Notes under the pieces: generated by a model
The model's database searches: none
What the model was told of the DNA's origin: nothing
Seen by the model: the letters and a program-made list of their open reading frames with translations, nothing else
Source of the DNA: Pyxidicoccus parkwaysis
GTDB taxonomy: Bacteria; Myxococcota; Myxococcia; Myxococcales; Myxococcaceae
DNA length: 64,000 nt
Direction: 5' to 3'
Assembly (NCBI RefSeq): GCF_017301735.1
Contig: NZ_CP071090.1
Span: forward strand, 6,066,001 to 6,130,000
Position numbers and translations under genes: made by a program
Shown: positions 16,300-26,100 of the stretch, one piece after another
Position numbering within the stretch: the stretch's first letter is position 1
Layout: each line of letters opens with the position of its first letter

Positions 16300-19200
16300 T
16301 TACAAAGCATGGGGGTTGAAGTAGTGCGATCCATAGGCGGCCTGCATGCTCTGCCGCAACTGCTGGTCCAGCATGTCACGGATGAAGCGTTCCACCTCCG
16401 AACGATTGGTGAAGTCCATCTGCAGGGCTTCCATCCGAGCGTGAATCCACCGGAAGACAAACTCCATGTGGCGTCTGCGCTGATCACGGGTGGCCGCCAA
16501 TCCGCTGGCGAATCTCGGAGCGGGCTGGGGCAGAACATCGCCCATCATGCCGCGATAGCCAGTGCCCGCGCCGATCTGCGAAGCCGGGAAGAGTCCTCCT
16601 CCTCCCGAGACCGGAACCACTCTCCCCTGACGGTCCGTCCGCGTCACGGTGGGGATGCTGGCGAACGCTTCCTGCAGTCCCATCCGCTGCGAACCCCGGT
16701 GTGCCAGCAGGTCCAGCAGCATCGGGGTATGAACGATGGTGGAGCTGTAGCGAGCTGACTCGAGTTGGAGCAGACGGGTGGTCGACGCCAGAAGTGGCGC
16801 GGCGCCCGGAGTGCGGCCCACCCAGGGCGGCATGCTCTGCCCGCGTGACAGACGGCGGAGGACGTCTGCGATTTCTCGGTCTCCGACTCCTGCGGCCGAC
16901 TGGAGGCCGGCCAGCCCGCGATGGATGTCGGCATAAGAGGTACCCTCCGTCGGGAAGCCGATGTGGATGTTGCCCAGGCCCACGGGACGAATGGGCGACT
17001 GCTGCTCGCGAACGCGCGTCCCGAGGCCTGCCAGCAACAGGTGCTGAGACTGTCCCTGTCTCATCACGTACTGTTGCATGTCCCAGATCGCGCCCAGGCT
17101 CTGCATGTTGGTCTGCAAGACGAGCGGATTGGCTTGCGTTCCCCCCCCCGTCAACCGCTGGGCGTTGAGATCCCCCACCGTCTCCTGCACGCCCATCCAG
17201 TTCTGGGTTTCCTCGCCCAAGCGGTGGATGAGGCGGAACAGCTCCGTGCCTCCTGGCGTGTGGTAGACCTGCGAGAGCGGCTCTCGCGGGTTGACCACCG
17301 CCATGACGCGCGTCTCCCTCGACCCGGGATTCTCGACATACAGGCGCGTGAGCCGGTACCAGGCCCGCCAGATGCCAAGCTGCGCGCGCAGCCGGAACCG
17401 CGACACGCCTCGACGCAGTAGCGACTGAATCCTCGGGCGCAGTGCCGCCACGGCCCGGTCCAACCGCTGCTGCGGCGTCTGCTGCTGCCTCCGGCGCTGC
17501 CGCCACTGGCGGATGCGCTCGCGCGCACGCTGCAGCCGGCTGCGCATGCCTCTCCAGCCTCGCCGCAGCAGCCGCCCCAGCCTCGTGCGCGCGAGCCTCC
17601 TCGCCACCGCTCTCGCGCCTCTGGCCACGGCCCTTCCCGCCGACCTCGCGCCTCGCGCCACCACCCGGCCCACCGCGCGCACGCCTCGCATGAGGCCGCG
17701 TCCCGCCGCTCTCGCGCCTCGCACCACCGTGCGCGCGGCCCGCTGCAACATCCGGCCGATGCGCTGGGCAATGGCGCGTATCCGCTGGCCGATTCTCGCC
17801 GCCGGCCGCACCAGCCGACGCAGCAGGAAGAAGGCCACGAACTGGATGACCACGATGGCCGCCGACGCCAGCGCCTGTGCGAACTGCGGGCCCGCGTTGC
17901 CGTTCTTCACCGCTCTCAGGAAGGCGAAGAACTGCTGGAACGCCTGGATGATGCGGCTCACCGTCCCCCACGCCGCCTGCAGGCCCTGGATGATGGCCAG
18001 CACCGCTCCCGCCGCCGGGACAATCATCGAGACCAGCCGCTCGATGAGCAGCTGCACCAGCATCATCGGGATGACCGACTTCAGTCCCTCCCACGCCATG
18101 CGCGCAATCTGCTGGAACGTAATGCCCCCGTTCCTCAGCAGATTCAGGATGGCCGAGCCCAACCCCAGCAACCCCTCCACCGTCTCGTTGAACCACTGCC
18201 GGATGGCCGTGCGGAACGCGTTCACCAGGTGGTTGCGAATGCCGTCCACCACCGACGCACCCAGGTTGCGCAGCCACTGCCCCGGGTTGGACGCGATGTC
18301 GCGGATGAGCTGCGCGAACATCCCCAGCGCCTGCGCAATCGCTCGCGCCGCGTTGATGGCGCTCTGCACCACCTGCCCCACCGCGTCCACCGCCGCCAAG
18401 AGCCCGCGCTCCAACAACCCGAGCGCCGCGTCCAGCGCCGCGCCCAGCAGGTCCAGTGCCCGCTGCACGCCCTGCTTCAGTGCCTCCGCCAGCCGGTTGA
18501 CCGCGGCCTCCGCCTGCGCCACCCGCTCCTGGATGAAGCGGCGGAAGCGCTCCTTCAGCCTCGGGAAGGCCGCCAGCAGCGTGTCGCCGATTTCGATGAG
18601 CCGGTCGCCCACCCAGCGGATGGCGCCCACGATGGCCCGGCGCCCACGCTCGATGGCCGCCATCGCCAATTGGCGCGCGCGCTGGATGGCGGCGCGGACC
18701 AGTCGCCTCGCGCGCTCGAAGCCCGCCTGGATGGCTCGCTTGACGCGGTCGAAGAACGCGCGCACCCGCCGGCCAATCCACCCGAAGATGCCTCCCGACT
18801 CTCCTTGTGCCCGACGCCGCTCCGTCGCGGCGTTGCGCTCGGCTTCCTGGCGGTGCCCCGCCACCTCGGCGTCGCCCTGGCGCACGTGGCCCGCGGCTTC
18901 GCCTTCCGCCGTGGCCCGCTCGCGCGCGACGTCCCTGGCGCCGCGCTGACTGGCCTCTCCCGCCTGCTCATCTGCTCGCGAGACTTCCGCGTCCTGCTCG
19001 CGACTCCACTCCTCGCGCCTCGCGCCCACGTCCCGACGCACGCGCGAGCGCTCGTCGGTCTGCGCGCTGGCGTTCTCCGCCACGAGCGTGTCGATTTCCT
19101 CCTGCGAGCGGGCCCGCTCCTCCGCCACCTGCTGGCCGTGCTCCTGCACCCGACTGCCGAGCTCGGAACGTGCTCCCGCCACGCTCGCGCGAATCTCGTC

Positions 19201-22200
19201 GCCCCGCTCCTGCTCGGCGATGACCGACAGCGCGACGTCGTCGCCGCCTCCTCCCGCCGCGCCGCCTCCTCCCTCTGGGGCGGCTCCGGAGCCTCCGCCT
19301 CCCGCGCCTCCGCCTCCCGCCGTCGCGGCGCCTCCAGCCGAGAGATTGGCTTGGAGCGTCTCCTCGGGCACATCGGGGAGCACATGGTCCTCGCCCATGG
19401 GTTGGGCGATGTCCGTGCGGCCCTGCGTCAGGGCCTCCGTGGTGCTCTGGTTCAGCCGCTCGCGCTGCTCGCGCATGCGGGCGGGGTCGGCGTTGCCTTC
19501 CAGGGTGAGCGCTGGCGCGGCGCCCACCGTGACGTTCAGCGCGGGGTCTCTCGTGGGCAGGTCGCGCACGGCGTTGGCGACCCGCTGGGCATCCTGCTGC
19601 GTGATTTCTTCAGTGCTGGATATCTGGGGCGTCGGGACCGACGCCGTGGGCAGCACGGGGGCCTGCGGGAGCGGCGCGGGCGTGGCCACGGGCGCGGCCC
19701 GGCCTTCCGGAGCACGGTCCACCCGGCTCCGCGTCTGCCGCGAAGTCGACGCGGGGCCCTCGGACTCCGTTCCGGGCGCGGGCGCTCCCGAGGGCCGCTC
19801 CATCTGCGGCGGGTTCGCGGCCAGCTCCTGCCGCTGCTCCTGTACCGTCCGCGTCGCCGACGCGCTCACGCCCCCGAGGGCCTGCTGGAGCTGCACAGCG
19901 GGCAGGTGGCCCACGGCTCCCATCGCCGAGACAGGGTCCGCCTGGGAGACGTCTGGTACCGAGGGCGTCGGCGGCTCCTGCACCGCGCTGCCTCCGCCTC
20001 CACCACCGCCCATGGACGGGGCCGCCATCTCCCCGCCGCCCAGGTCTCCGCCGAGGTCCCCCACCTCCGCCATGGCGCTCGACCCGATGTCCGCGGCCGT
20101 GGCTCCGGCGGAGGTGGTGGGCGCTTCGGGCGCGGCGGACTCCGTGCTCGCGGCGGCTGCTGGCTCGGGGCCTTCCTCGATGGCGGGTGCCGCTGGAGCG
20201 GGGGCTGCCTCGGCGGCGGCTTCCGCTGGAGCGGGGCCCACTTCCGATTGTTCCGGCGCGGCTCCGATGGACGCCGCGGCCTGCTCCGCGCTCACATCGG
20301 CGGCGGCTCTCGCGGTGCCTCCTGGAGCGGCGGGGGCAGAGGGCTCGGCGGACGACTCCGCCGGGAGAGCGCTCATGGAGGGCGTTGCGGCTCCCGAGCT
20401 GAGCTGCTCGGGGGTCGGCCCGGCCTCGACTTCTGGTGGAGAACCGGACGGGAGGGTTTCCGGCTCGGGCTCGGGCAGGACTTGCGCCGTTGCGCCCTCT
20501 TCCTCGGCTGCCGCGACCTCCTCGGCCGCGACGGGCTCCGCTGCGGCGGCGTCCTCGCGAGTCGCACCCTGTCCGGCGGCTTCCGGTGCTGGGGCTGCAC
20601 CGGCTTCGGCTCCTTCGGGCCCTGCTGGAGCGGTGGATGCGCCTTCCGCTTCTGGAGCAGCCTCGGGCCCTCCGGCGGCGGACTCCTCTCCGGATGGAAG
20701 TGCTCCTCCGTCTGGCGCCGCTGTGGCTCCTTCAGCGGAGGCAGCCCCTCCCATCGCCATGCCGGCTGCCGCGCCACCAGCAACGCCTCCCGTGGGTGCT
20801 GCTGTCGCCGGGCCCGCTGCGGCTGCGCCTGCCGGCGGCGCCGCTGTCGCTGCGCCCGCTGAAGCAGGGCCTCCCGTTGGCGCGCCCGATACAGGGCCTG
20901 CCGGTGCGGTAGCTTCCATCCCCGTGGTCGCCGCAGCGCCTGCCTTTGCAGCACTGCCCGTGGGTGCTCCTGCAACGGAGCCTGTTGCAGCACCTCCCGC
21001 GCCGGCACCTCTCGCCGTGCCTGCTGCGGCAGCACCGCCTGTTGGTGCGGCGCTGGACGGAACTGCTGCGCCTGCACCACCCGTCGGTGTGCCCGTAACA
21101 AGCCCTGCTGCGCCTGCACCGGCCGACGTCGCCCCCGTTGCAGCGCCTGCTTCGCCTGCACGAGCCAGCGTCGCACTTGTCGCTGCGCCTGCCGCGCCCG
21201 CACGGGCCGACGTCACACCTGTCGCTGCGCCTGCTGCGCCTGCACCGGCCGACGTCGCACTTGTCGCTGCGCCCGCACTGGCCGTCGTCGCTCCTGTCGC
21301 AGCACCTGCTGCGGCACCACTGGCCGTCGTCGCTCCTACCGCTGCACCTGCCGCGCCTCCACCTTCCGTTGTGGGGCCGGCCGCGGCTGCGCCTCCCGTC
21401 GCGGGACCTGCAACGCCAGCGCCTTCTGTCGTTGGGCCTGCTGAAGCAACGCCTCCCGTTGGCGCTCCCGTCGCTGGGCCCGCCTTGGCAGCCCTGCCCG
21501 CCGATGCGCCCGCTGGAGCGGCGGTTCCCGCCTGCGCGGGGCCATGCGCCGCAGCGGATGCGGCAGCCTCCACCTCTCCCATCTGGAGCGGCGGCGCTCG
21601 ATTGGGCGCCGGCCCCTCGGGCGCCGCATGCCTCACGCCAGCAGCTCCGCCCTCCGTCGGTGCGGCTCCCGATGCAGCCGCTCTGGGTCCTCGGCCCCGC
21701 GCCCCCGCCGTGCGCGCTTCTTCCGGCTGAGCCTCCTCGGCCTGCTGTGCTTCTTCCGCCCCGGCCTCCCCGGCCGCAGCTCCTTCGAGTGCCGTCACCG
21801 CGCCGCTGCCTTCGGCGGGCTCCGCTCCAGTCCGTGCCTCGGCCTCCGCTTCCTTCCCCGCCCGGACCCGCACCGCCACCGCGACGGCCTGTGCCAGCGA
21901 CGGCGCCTTCCTCGCCGCCTCGGCTCGTGACTCCTGCGCCGTGTCCCTCGTGCTCTCGGCCTTCGCCTCCGCCGGAAGCGGTGGCGGTGTTGGCGCCGGG
22001 ACTCCCGCGGCCAGACGCTCCGCCGCAAGCCGTGCCGCCGTCGCGGGCGCGCCCACTCCGCGCCGCTCCGCCGCCTGGGCCTCCGCCGCCACCCTCGCGG
22101 CCACGGCAGCCCCTCGCGCCGCATTCGCCGCGGCGGCACGCTCTGCTTCCGCCTGTGCCGCTTGCTGCTCCTCGGCCGTCAGTCGCGCCTTTCCAGGCTC

Positions 22201-23112
22201 CGGCTCACCCGCCGCTTCGCGCTCCGACTCGGGGACTGCCTGCTCCGCTGCCGCCGCCGAGCCCTCGTGGCTGGCTCCCGCCTGTTCCTCCGGCGAACGG
22301 GCCTGAACCTCCTCCGTCTCCCCCGGCGCCGGCGCCTCCTCGGGCGACTCCTGCACCGTGGCCAGCAGCGCCTCCAGCCTCGCCGGAGCCACGCGCTGCC
22401 GCAGCTGCGCCACCACCGCGTCGCGCACCGTCTGCGGCAGTGGCTCCAGCTGCCGCCGCACCCTCCCGGAGCTGTCCGAGGGGTCCGTCTGCAAGCTGAG
22501 CAGCATGACGCGGACCAGCGTCTCGATGATGCGCGTGGAGTCCAGCTCCACCGCTCCAGACGCGCTCGCGGCCGACGGGTCCACCCGCCGCGCAATCAGC
22601 CCTCGCGCTCCCGCCGCTCCCACCGTGAGCCCCGCCGGTGACACTCCGCCACCGGCCGCTACACGCGCGGCCGCCGACTCGGCCTCGCGCTCCAGCGGCT
22701 CTCCGGGCCGGCTCACCTCGCTGAAGCCCTGCACCGGCCGCGCGGCCCCGCGCTGTTGCACCGTGTGCGCCAGCTCGTGCGCGAGCAGCCGCATGCCGGC
22801 CTGCGTGTGCGGCTGGTACTGCCCCGCCGCGAACACGATGTCCTGCCCGTGCGTGAAGGCCACCGACTGGAGGTCCTTCGCCGCCACCGCCGCCGCGCCG
22901 CCCGTGTGCACTCGCACCTGGCCGAAGTCGTGCCCGAAGCGCGCCTCCATCGCCTCGCGCACGCCCGGCTCCAGCGTCTGCCCCGGAGACTCCAGCGCCG
23001 ACTGCACCTGCGGAGCCACGGCGGAGGCCGGCTGCGGACGCACGGCGCCCCGGGCCCGCGAGGCGGGCGCCGTGGGCTTCACCGTCGCCTTCGTCCTGGC
23101 CCGAGCCGCCAC
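16300..23112 (-). CDS. Giant DUF4157 (eCIS core) protein, candidate tape measure or cargo
   Basis: This is a 2270-residue protein. Residues about 38-122 are a DUF4157/eCIS-core domain with the zinc-peptidase-like motif LLAHELAHTVQQ (HELAH 112-116). About 130-1280 is low-complexity Ala/Gly/Pro/Thr/Glu sequence that includes tandem 14-residue repeats. About 1285-1610 is charged helical and coiled-coil sequence (GWIGRRVRAFFDRVKRAI). About 1645-1765 has several hydrophobic segments (IPMMLVQLLIERLVSMIVPAAG), followed by a strongly Arg-rich stretch to about 1878. The last 390 residues form a separate globular domain of unknown type. DUF4157 proteins are loaded by extracellular contractile injection systems. 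Because no other tape-measure gene is present, this protein may also set tube length. GTG start, with TAGGGGG upstream. Confidence 0.85.
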   Translation of the reverse strand: MAARARTKATVKPTAPASRARGAVRPQPASAVAPQVQSALESPGQTLEPGVREAMEARFGHDFGQVRVHTGGAAAVAAKDLQSVAFTHGQDIVFAAGQYQPHTQAGMRLLAHELAHTVQQRGAARPVQGFSEVSRPGEPLEREAESAAARVAAGGGVSPAGLTVGAAGARGLIARRVDPSAASASGAVELDSTRIIETLVRVMLLSLQTDPSDSSGRVRRQLEPLPQTVRDAVVAQLRQRVAPARLEALLATVQESPEEAPAPGETEEVQARSPEEQAGASHEGSAAAAEQAVPESEREAAGEPEPGKARLTAEEQQAAQAEAERAAAANAARGAAVAARVAAEAQAAERRGVGAPATAARLAAERLAAGVPAPTPPPLPAEAKAESTRDTAQESRAEAARKAPSLAQAVAVAVRVRAGKEAEAEARTGAEPAEGSGAVTALEGAAAGEAGAEEAQQAEEAQPEEARTAGARGRGPRAAASGAAPTEGGAAGVRHAAPEGPAPNRAPPLQMGEVEAAASAAAHGPAQAGTAAPAGASAGRAAKAGPATGAPTGGVASAGPTTEGAGVAGPATGGAAAAGPTTEGGGAAGAAVGATTASGAAAGAATGATTASAGAATSATSAGAGAAGAATGVTSARAGAAGAATSATLARAGEAGAATGATSAGAGAAGLVTGTPTGGAGAAVPSSAAPTGGAAAAGTARGAGAGGAATGSVAGAPTGSAAKAGAAATTGMEATAPAGPVSGAPTGGPASAGAATAAPPAGAAAAGPATAAPTGGVAGGAAAGMAMGGAASAEGATAAPDGGALPSGEESAAGGPEAAPEAEGASTAPAGPEGAEAGAAPAPEAAGQGATREDAAAAEPVAAEEVAAAEEEGATAQVLPEPEPETLPSGSPPEVEAGPTPEQLSSGAATPSMSALPAESSAEPSAPAAPGGTARAAADVSAEQAAASIGAAPEQSEVGPAPAEAAAEAAPAPAAPAIEEGPEPAAAASTESAAPEAPTTSAGATAADIGSSAMAEVGDLGGDLGGGEMAAPSMGGGGGGGSAVQEPPTPSVPDVSQADPVSAMGAVGHLPAVQLQQALGGVSASATRTVQEQRQELAANPPQMERPSGAPAPGTESEGPASTSRQTRSRVDRAPEGRAAPVATPAPLPQAPVLPTASVPTPQISSTEEITQQDAQRVANAVRDLPTRDPALNVTVGAAPALTLEGNADPARMREQRERLNQSTTEALTQGRTDIAQPMGEDHVLPDVPEETLQANLSAGGAATAGGGGAGGGGSGAAPEGGGGAAGGGGDDVALSVIAEQERGDEIRASVAGARSELGSRVQEHGQQVAEERARSQEEIDTLVAENASAQTDERSRVRRDVGARREEWSREQDAEVSRADEQAGEASQRGARDVARERATAEGEAAGHVRQGDAEVAGHRQEAERNAATERRRAQGESGGIFGWIGRRVRAFFDRVKRAIQAGFERARRLVRAAIQRARQLAMAAIERGRRAIVGAIRWVGDRLIEIGDTLLAAFPRLKERFRRFIQERVAQAEAAVNRLAEALKQGVQRALDLLGAALDAALGLLERGLLAAVDAVGQVVQSAINAARAIAQALGMFAQLIRDIASNPGQWLRNLGASVVDGIRNHLVNAFRTAIRQWFNETVEGLLGLGSAILNLLRNGGITFQQIARMAWEGLKSVIPMMLVQLLIERLVSMIVPAAGAVLAIIQGLQAAWGTVSRIIQAFQQFFAFLRAVKNGNAGPQFAQALASAAIVVIQFVAFFLLRRLVRPAARIGQRIRAIAQRIGRMLQRAARTVVRGARAAGRGLMRGVRAVGRVVARGARSAGRAVARGARAVARRLARTRLGRLLRRGWRGMRSRLQRARERIRQWRQRRRQQQTPQQRLDRAVAALRPRIQSLLRRGVSRFRLRAQLGIWRAWYRLTRLYVENPGSRETRVMAVVNPREPLSQVYHTPGGTELFRLIHRLGEETQNWMGVQETVGDLNAQRLTGGGTQANPLVLQTNMQSLGAIWDMQQYVMRQGQSQHLLLAGLGTRVREQQSPIRPVGLGNIHIGFPTEGTSYADIHRGLAGLQSAAGVGDREIADVLRRLSRGQSMPPWVGRTPGAAPLLASTTRLLQLESARYSSTIVHTPMLLDLLAHRGSQRMGLQEAFASIPTVTRTDRQGRVVPVSGGGGLFPASQIGAGTGYRGMMGDVLPQPAPRFASGLAATRDQRRRHMEFVFRWIHARMEALQMDFTNRSEVERFIRDMLDQQLRQSMQAAYGSHYFNPHAL
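21122..21364. repeat. 42-bp in-frame tandem repeats inside the DUF4157 gene
   Basis: Six direct units are present, five of 42 bp and one shortened to 33 bp. Each begins GCC(G/A)(A/T/G)CGTCGC on the plus strand and encodes a 14-residue Ala/Gly/Thr/Ser unit on the minus strand (for example GAGAAGAATGVTSA, then RAGAAGAATSATLA). Length changes by whole units would keep the frame. Looser versions of the unit extend on both sides, roughly 20.7-21.6 kb. Confidence 0.8.
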
Positions 23113-23139
23113 GCAGGCACCCCCTACCCGCCGAGTCCG

Positions 23140-26100
23140 CTACGCGAGCACGCCCCGCAGGCCCTTCTTCGCCTCGCCCGGCACCTCCACCGTACGCGCC
23201 GGAGCCACGTCTCCCTTCGCGCCGCGCGCGTACACCGTCACCGCGCCCGTGCGTGCATTCGCCACCCACAGCTCCTCGCCCCGCTCGTCCAGCGACAGGC
23301 TCACCGGCTGCGCCAGCCCCGTGCGCTTGCCCTGGAGCACCCGCAGCGGCTTCACGTCCTCCGCGCCCGCCTCCAGCGCATCCAGCGAGAACACGAAGAC
23401 CGCATCCGTCCCCGCGTCCGCCACGAAGAGCTCCCGCGCCTGGAGGTCCACCGCCAGGCCCGCCGCCCTGCTGAGGCCAAGGTCATCCCCCGTCCAGCGG
23501 TGCCGCGGCGCCGCGTCGTCACTGGCGTCCACGTCGAATACCGCGAGGAAGGCCGCCTTCACAGGCCGCGTCCCCGTCGCCGCGCCGAGCAGCGTCTTCC
23601 CCGAGCCCGCGACGAAGAGCGCCTTCTTGTCCGGGTCCAGCGCCAGGCCCACCGGCCCGGACAGCCCCGTCTTGCGGCCCACCAGCCTCCGCGCCGGCAC
23701 GAGGTTGTCCTTCGCGTCGCGCTTGAAGACGGCCACGGAGTCATCCCCGCTGTTGGCGACGAAGACCTCGTCCCGCGCCGCGTCCACCACCAGCGCCGTG
23801 GGCGCGTCCAGCCCCTTGTCCTGGGTGCCCACGGGCTTGCGCGTGCCCTCGCCCTTCATGTCGAAGCGCACCACCGCGTCCGCCGCCGAGTCCGCCACCA
23901 GCAGCTCGCCGCGCTTCGAGTCACGCGCCATGCCCCAGGACTGCTTCAGCCCGGAGAACGTGCGCGGCTTCGGAGCCTCTTCCGTGGGCGCGGAGAGCGC
24001 CAGCCGCGCCGTAGCGGGCGCCAGGCCTGGCGTCGCCGTGCCCTCCGTGACGCGAGGCAGCTCCAGCGCGCCGCCCGTGCCGCCCGTAATGGGGACAAGG
24101 CCGATGATGAAGGGCTGGATGTAGAACCACAGCTGGAAGTCCCCGCCGCGCTTCCCGTCGCCCGTGTTGGGCAGGCCGATGTTCCACGGGTCCGAGTTGG
24201 AGAGCGAAGTCACCTCGCCGTCCAGCAGGCGGGTGCCGTCCTTCGAGCGGATGAAGCCGCCCTTCACCGTCAGCCGCATCTTCACGCCGTTGGGGAACGA
24301 CACCCCCATGAGCACGCTCATGAAGTCCGAGGTGGCCTTGGGCGGCACCCAGCGGATGGTGCGGCCCTGGATGGTCACATTCCCGAGGAGCGTGAAGGTC
24401 TGGTAGGCGATGATGCCGGGCAGCGTCCCCAACTGCTGGATGTTCCACTGGTTCTGCCAGTAGGTCCGGTCCTGCGGTGAGAAGGGATACGGCACCTCCA
24501 CCTCCGCGAAGACAACGGACGAAGGCGGCGTTCCCTCCAGCAGGTCGGTATCGCAGGTGAGGAGGATGCCTGAGGCAAAGAGGTCGGAGTTGAAGAAGGT
24601 GTACTGCCCGTTGTTCCTCAGCTGGCCGAATCCCGTGTTCACCCATGCGACGTTCGTAATCTTGATGACCGGGTCCGAGGCGCCCTCGGCGAACCCAGCG
24701 GTGAAGTGGATGGGCGGCACCGCGTTGGAGGGGCCGGACGACTCCAGCAGCCGCGCCTCCACGCGCTGCGTGGTGTTCTGCGAGTCCAGCCTCCAATCCA
24801 CACGGGCGATACCGTCCGCGCCCGTGAGCACGTCGAGCTGGATGCCCATTACCCGCGGGTCATCCACCCGGCGCAGCGTGGCCTCGGTGGTGGTGCCGGT
24901 GGTGATGCGGAAGCGCACGGGCACGCCAGCCATGGGCGTCTCCCCGCTGACCACCGCCACCTCCAGCGGCGACGGGACGAACTGTCCGCGTGGCCCCTGC
25001 TGCCCATCGCCTCCCACGTAGAGGAACGAGCGCACGCGGCACAGCGTGTCCAGCGCATCCTGCACGGTGGTGGAGTTGGCCAGGGTGGAGCACGCGCCCG
25101 GCTGGTACGCCACCGCGCTGGCGCGGTTCAGGTGCGCCGTGAAGCGCACGGGCAGGTGCACCACCTTGCCACCCACCTCCAGCTTCGCGATGACCACCTG
25201 CGTGGAGGGGACCTCGCCCTCGATGGCCGGCCGCCAGTACACCCGGGCGACGCCGAGCTCGTCACCAGAGGTGGCGGTGGTGGCCACCACCTCCGACGCC
25301 CAGCCCGTGTCGTTGTTCAGCGAGAGCTGGCCCTGCAACGCCGTGAAGCGCACCGTCTGTCCGCCCACGGGTTGCTGGTGCCGCGCCACGCCCGCGCGCA
25401 GCGGCTCCGCCAGGGGCCGGCCGGGAGTCACCTCCTGCGCGTCCCCGCCCACGTAGGACAGCTCGAGCTGGTTGCAGAGCGTGTCCAGCGCCTCCTGCAC
25501 CGTGTCCGCGTCACTGAGGTTGGTGCAGCCCGGCGTGTACGCCACGAGGCGCGCGAGGCTCAGCCGCGCGGTGAAGACGAGCGGCAGGTGCACCGGCTGG
25601 CCCGCAATCTCCAGCCGCGCCTTCACCTGCTGCGTGGCGGGCGCCGCGTCGGTGCCGTCCGGCCGCCAGTACACCTGCGCGATGCCGAGCAACTCGCCCG
25701 CAGCGCCGGTGGTGGCCACCACCTCCTGCAACGTGTAGTTGGTGCCGTCCAGCGACAGCCGCCCGTTCGTGGTGGTGAAGCGCACCGTCTGGCCGCCCAC
25801 CGCCATCTGGTGCCGCGCCACGCCCACGCGCAGCGGCTGGTCCAGCGCCTGGCCCGGCAGCACCTCCTGCCCGTCGCCGCCCTCGTAGGACAGCTCGAGC
25901 TGGTTGCAGAGCGTGTCCAGCGCCTCCTGCACGGTGTGCGTCGCGGCCAGGTTGGTGCAGCCCGGGTTGTAGGCCACCTGACTGGCCACGCTCAGGCTGG
26001 CGCCGTAGCGGATGGGGCCGTGAATCTCCTGGCCATCCTGGTCCAGCAGCTTCGCCTCCACGCGCTGGCTGTAGCGGATGTTGGCCGTCGTCCACCCCGT

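Noticed and set aside
21122..21364. Tandem repeats considered as a CRISPR array
   Set aside because: The units abut without spacers, vary in sequence, and lie in frame inside a coding region; no cas genes are present.
19088..21730. Very long plus-strand open frames opposite the DUF4157 gene (also 18229-20862 and 21138-22499)
   Set aside because: They mirror the GC-rich low-complexity region of the real minus-strand gene, have no ribosome sites or recognisable domains, and give only Ala/Pro/Arg-type sequence.
22756..24480. Plus-strand frames opposite the DUF6519 gene and the baseplate genes (also 24706-27108, 27172-30081, 32411-35224, 38810-41278)
   Set aside because: They are composition shadows rich in Arg, His, Gly and Val, and conflict with well-supported genes on the other strand.
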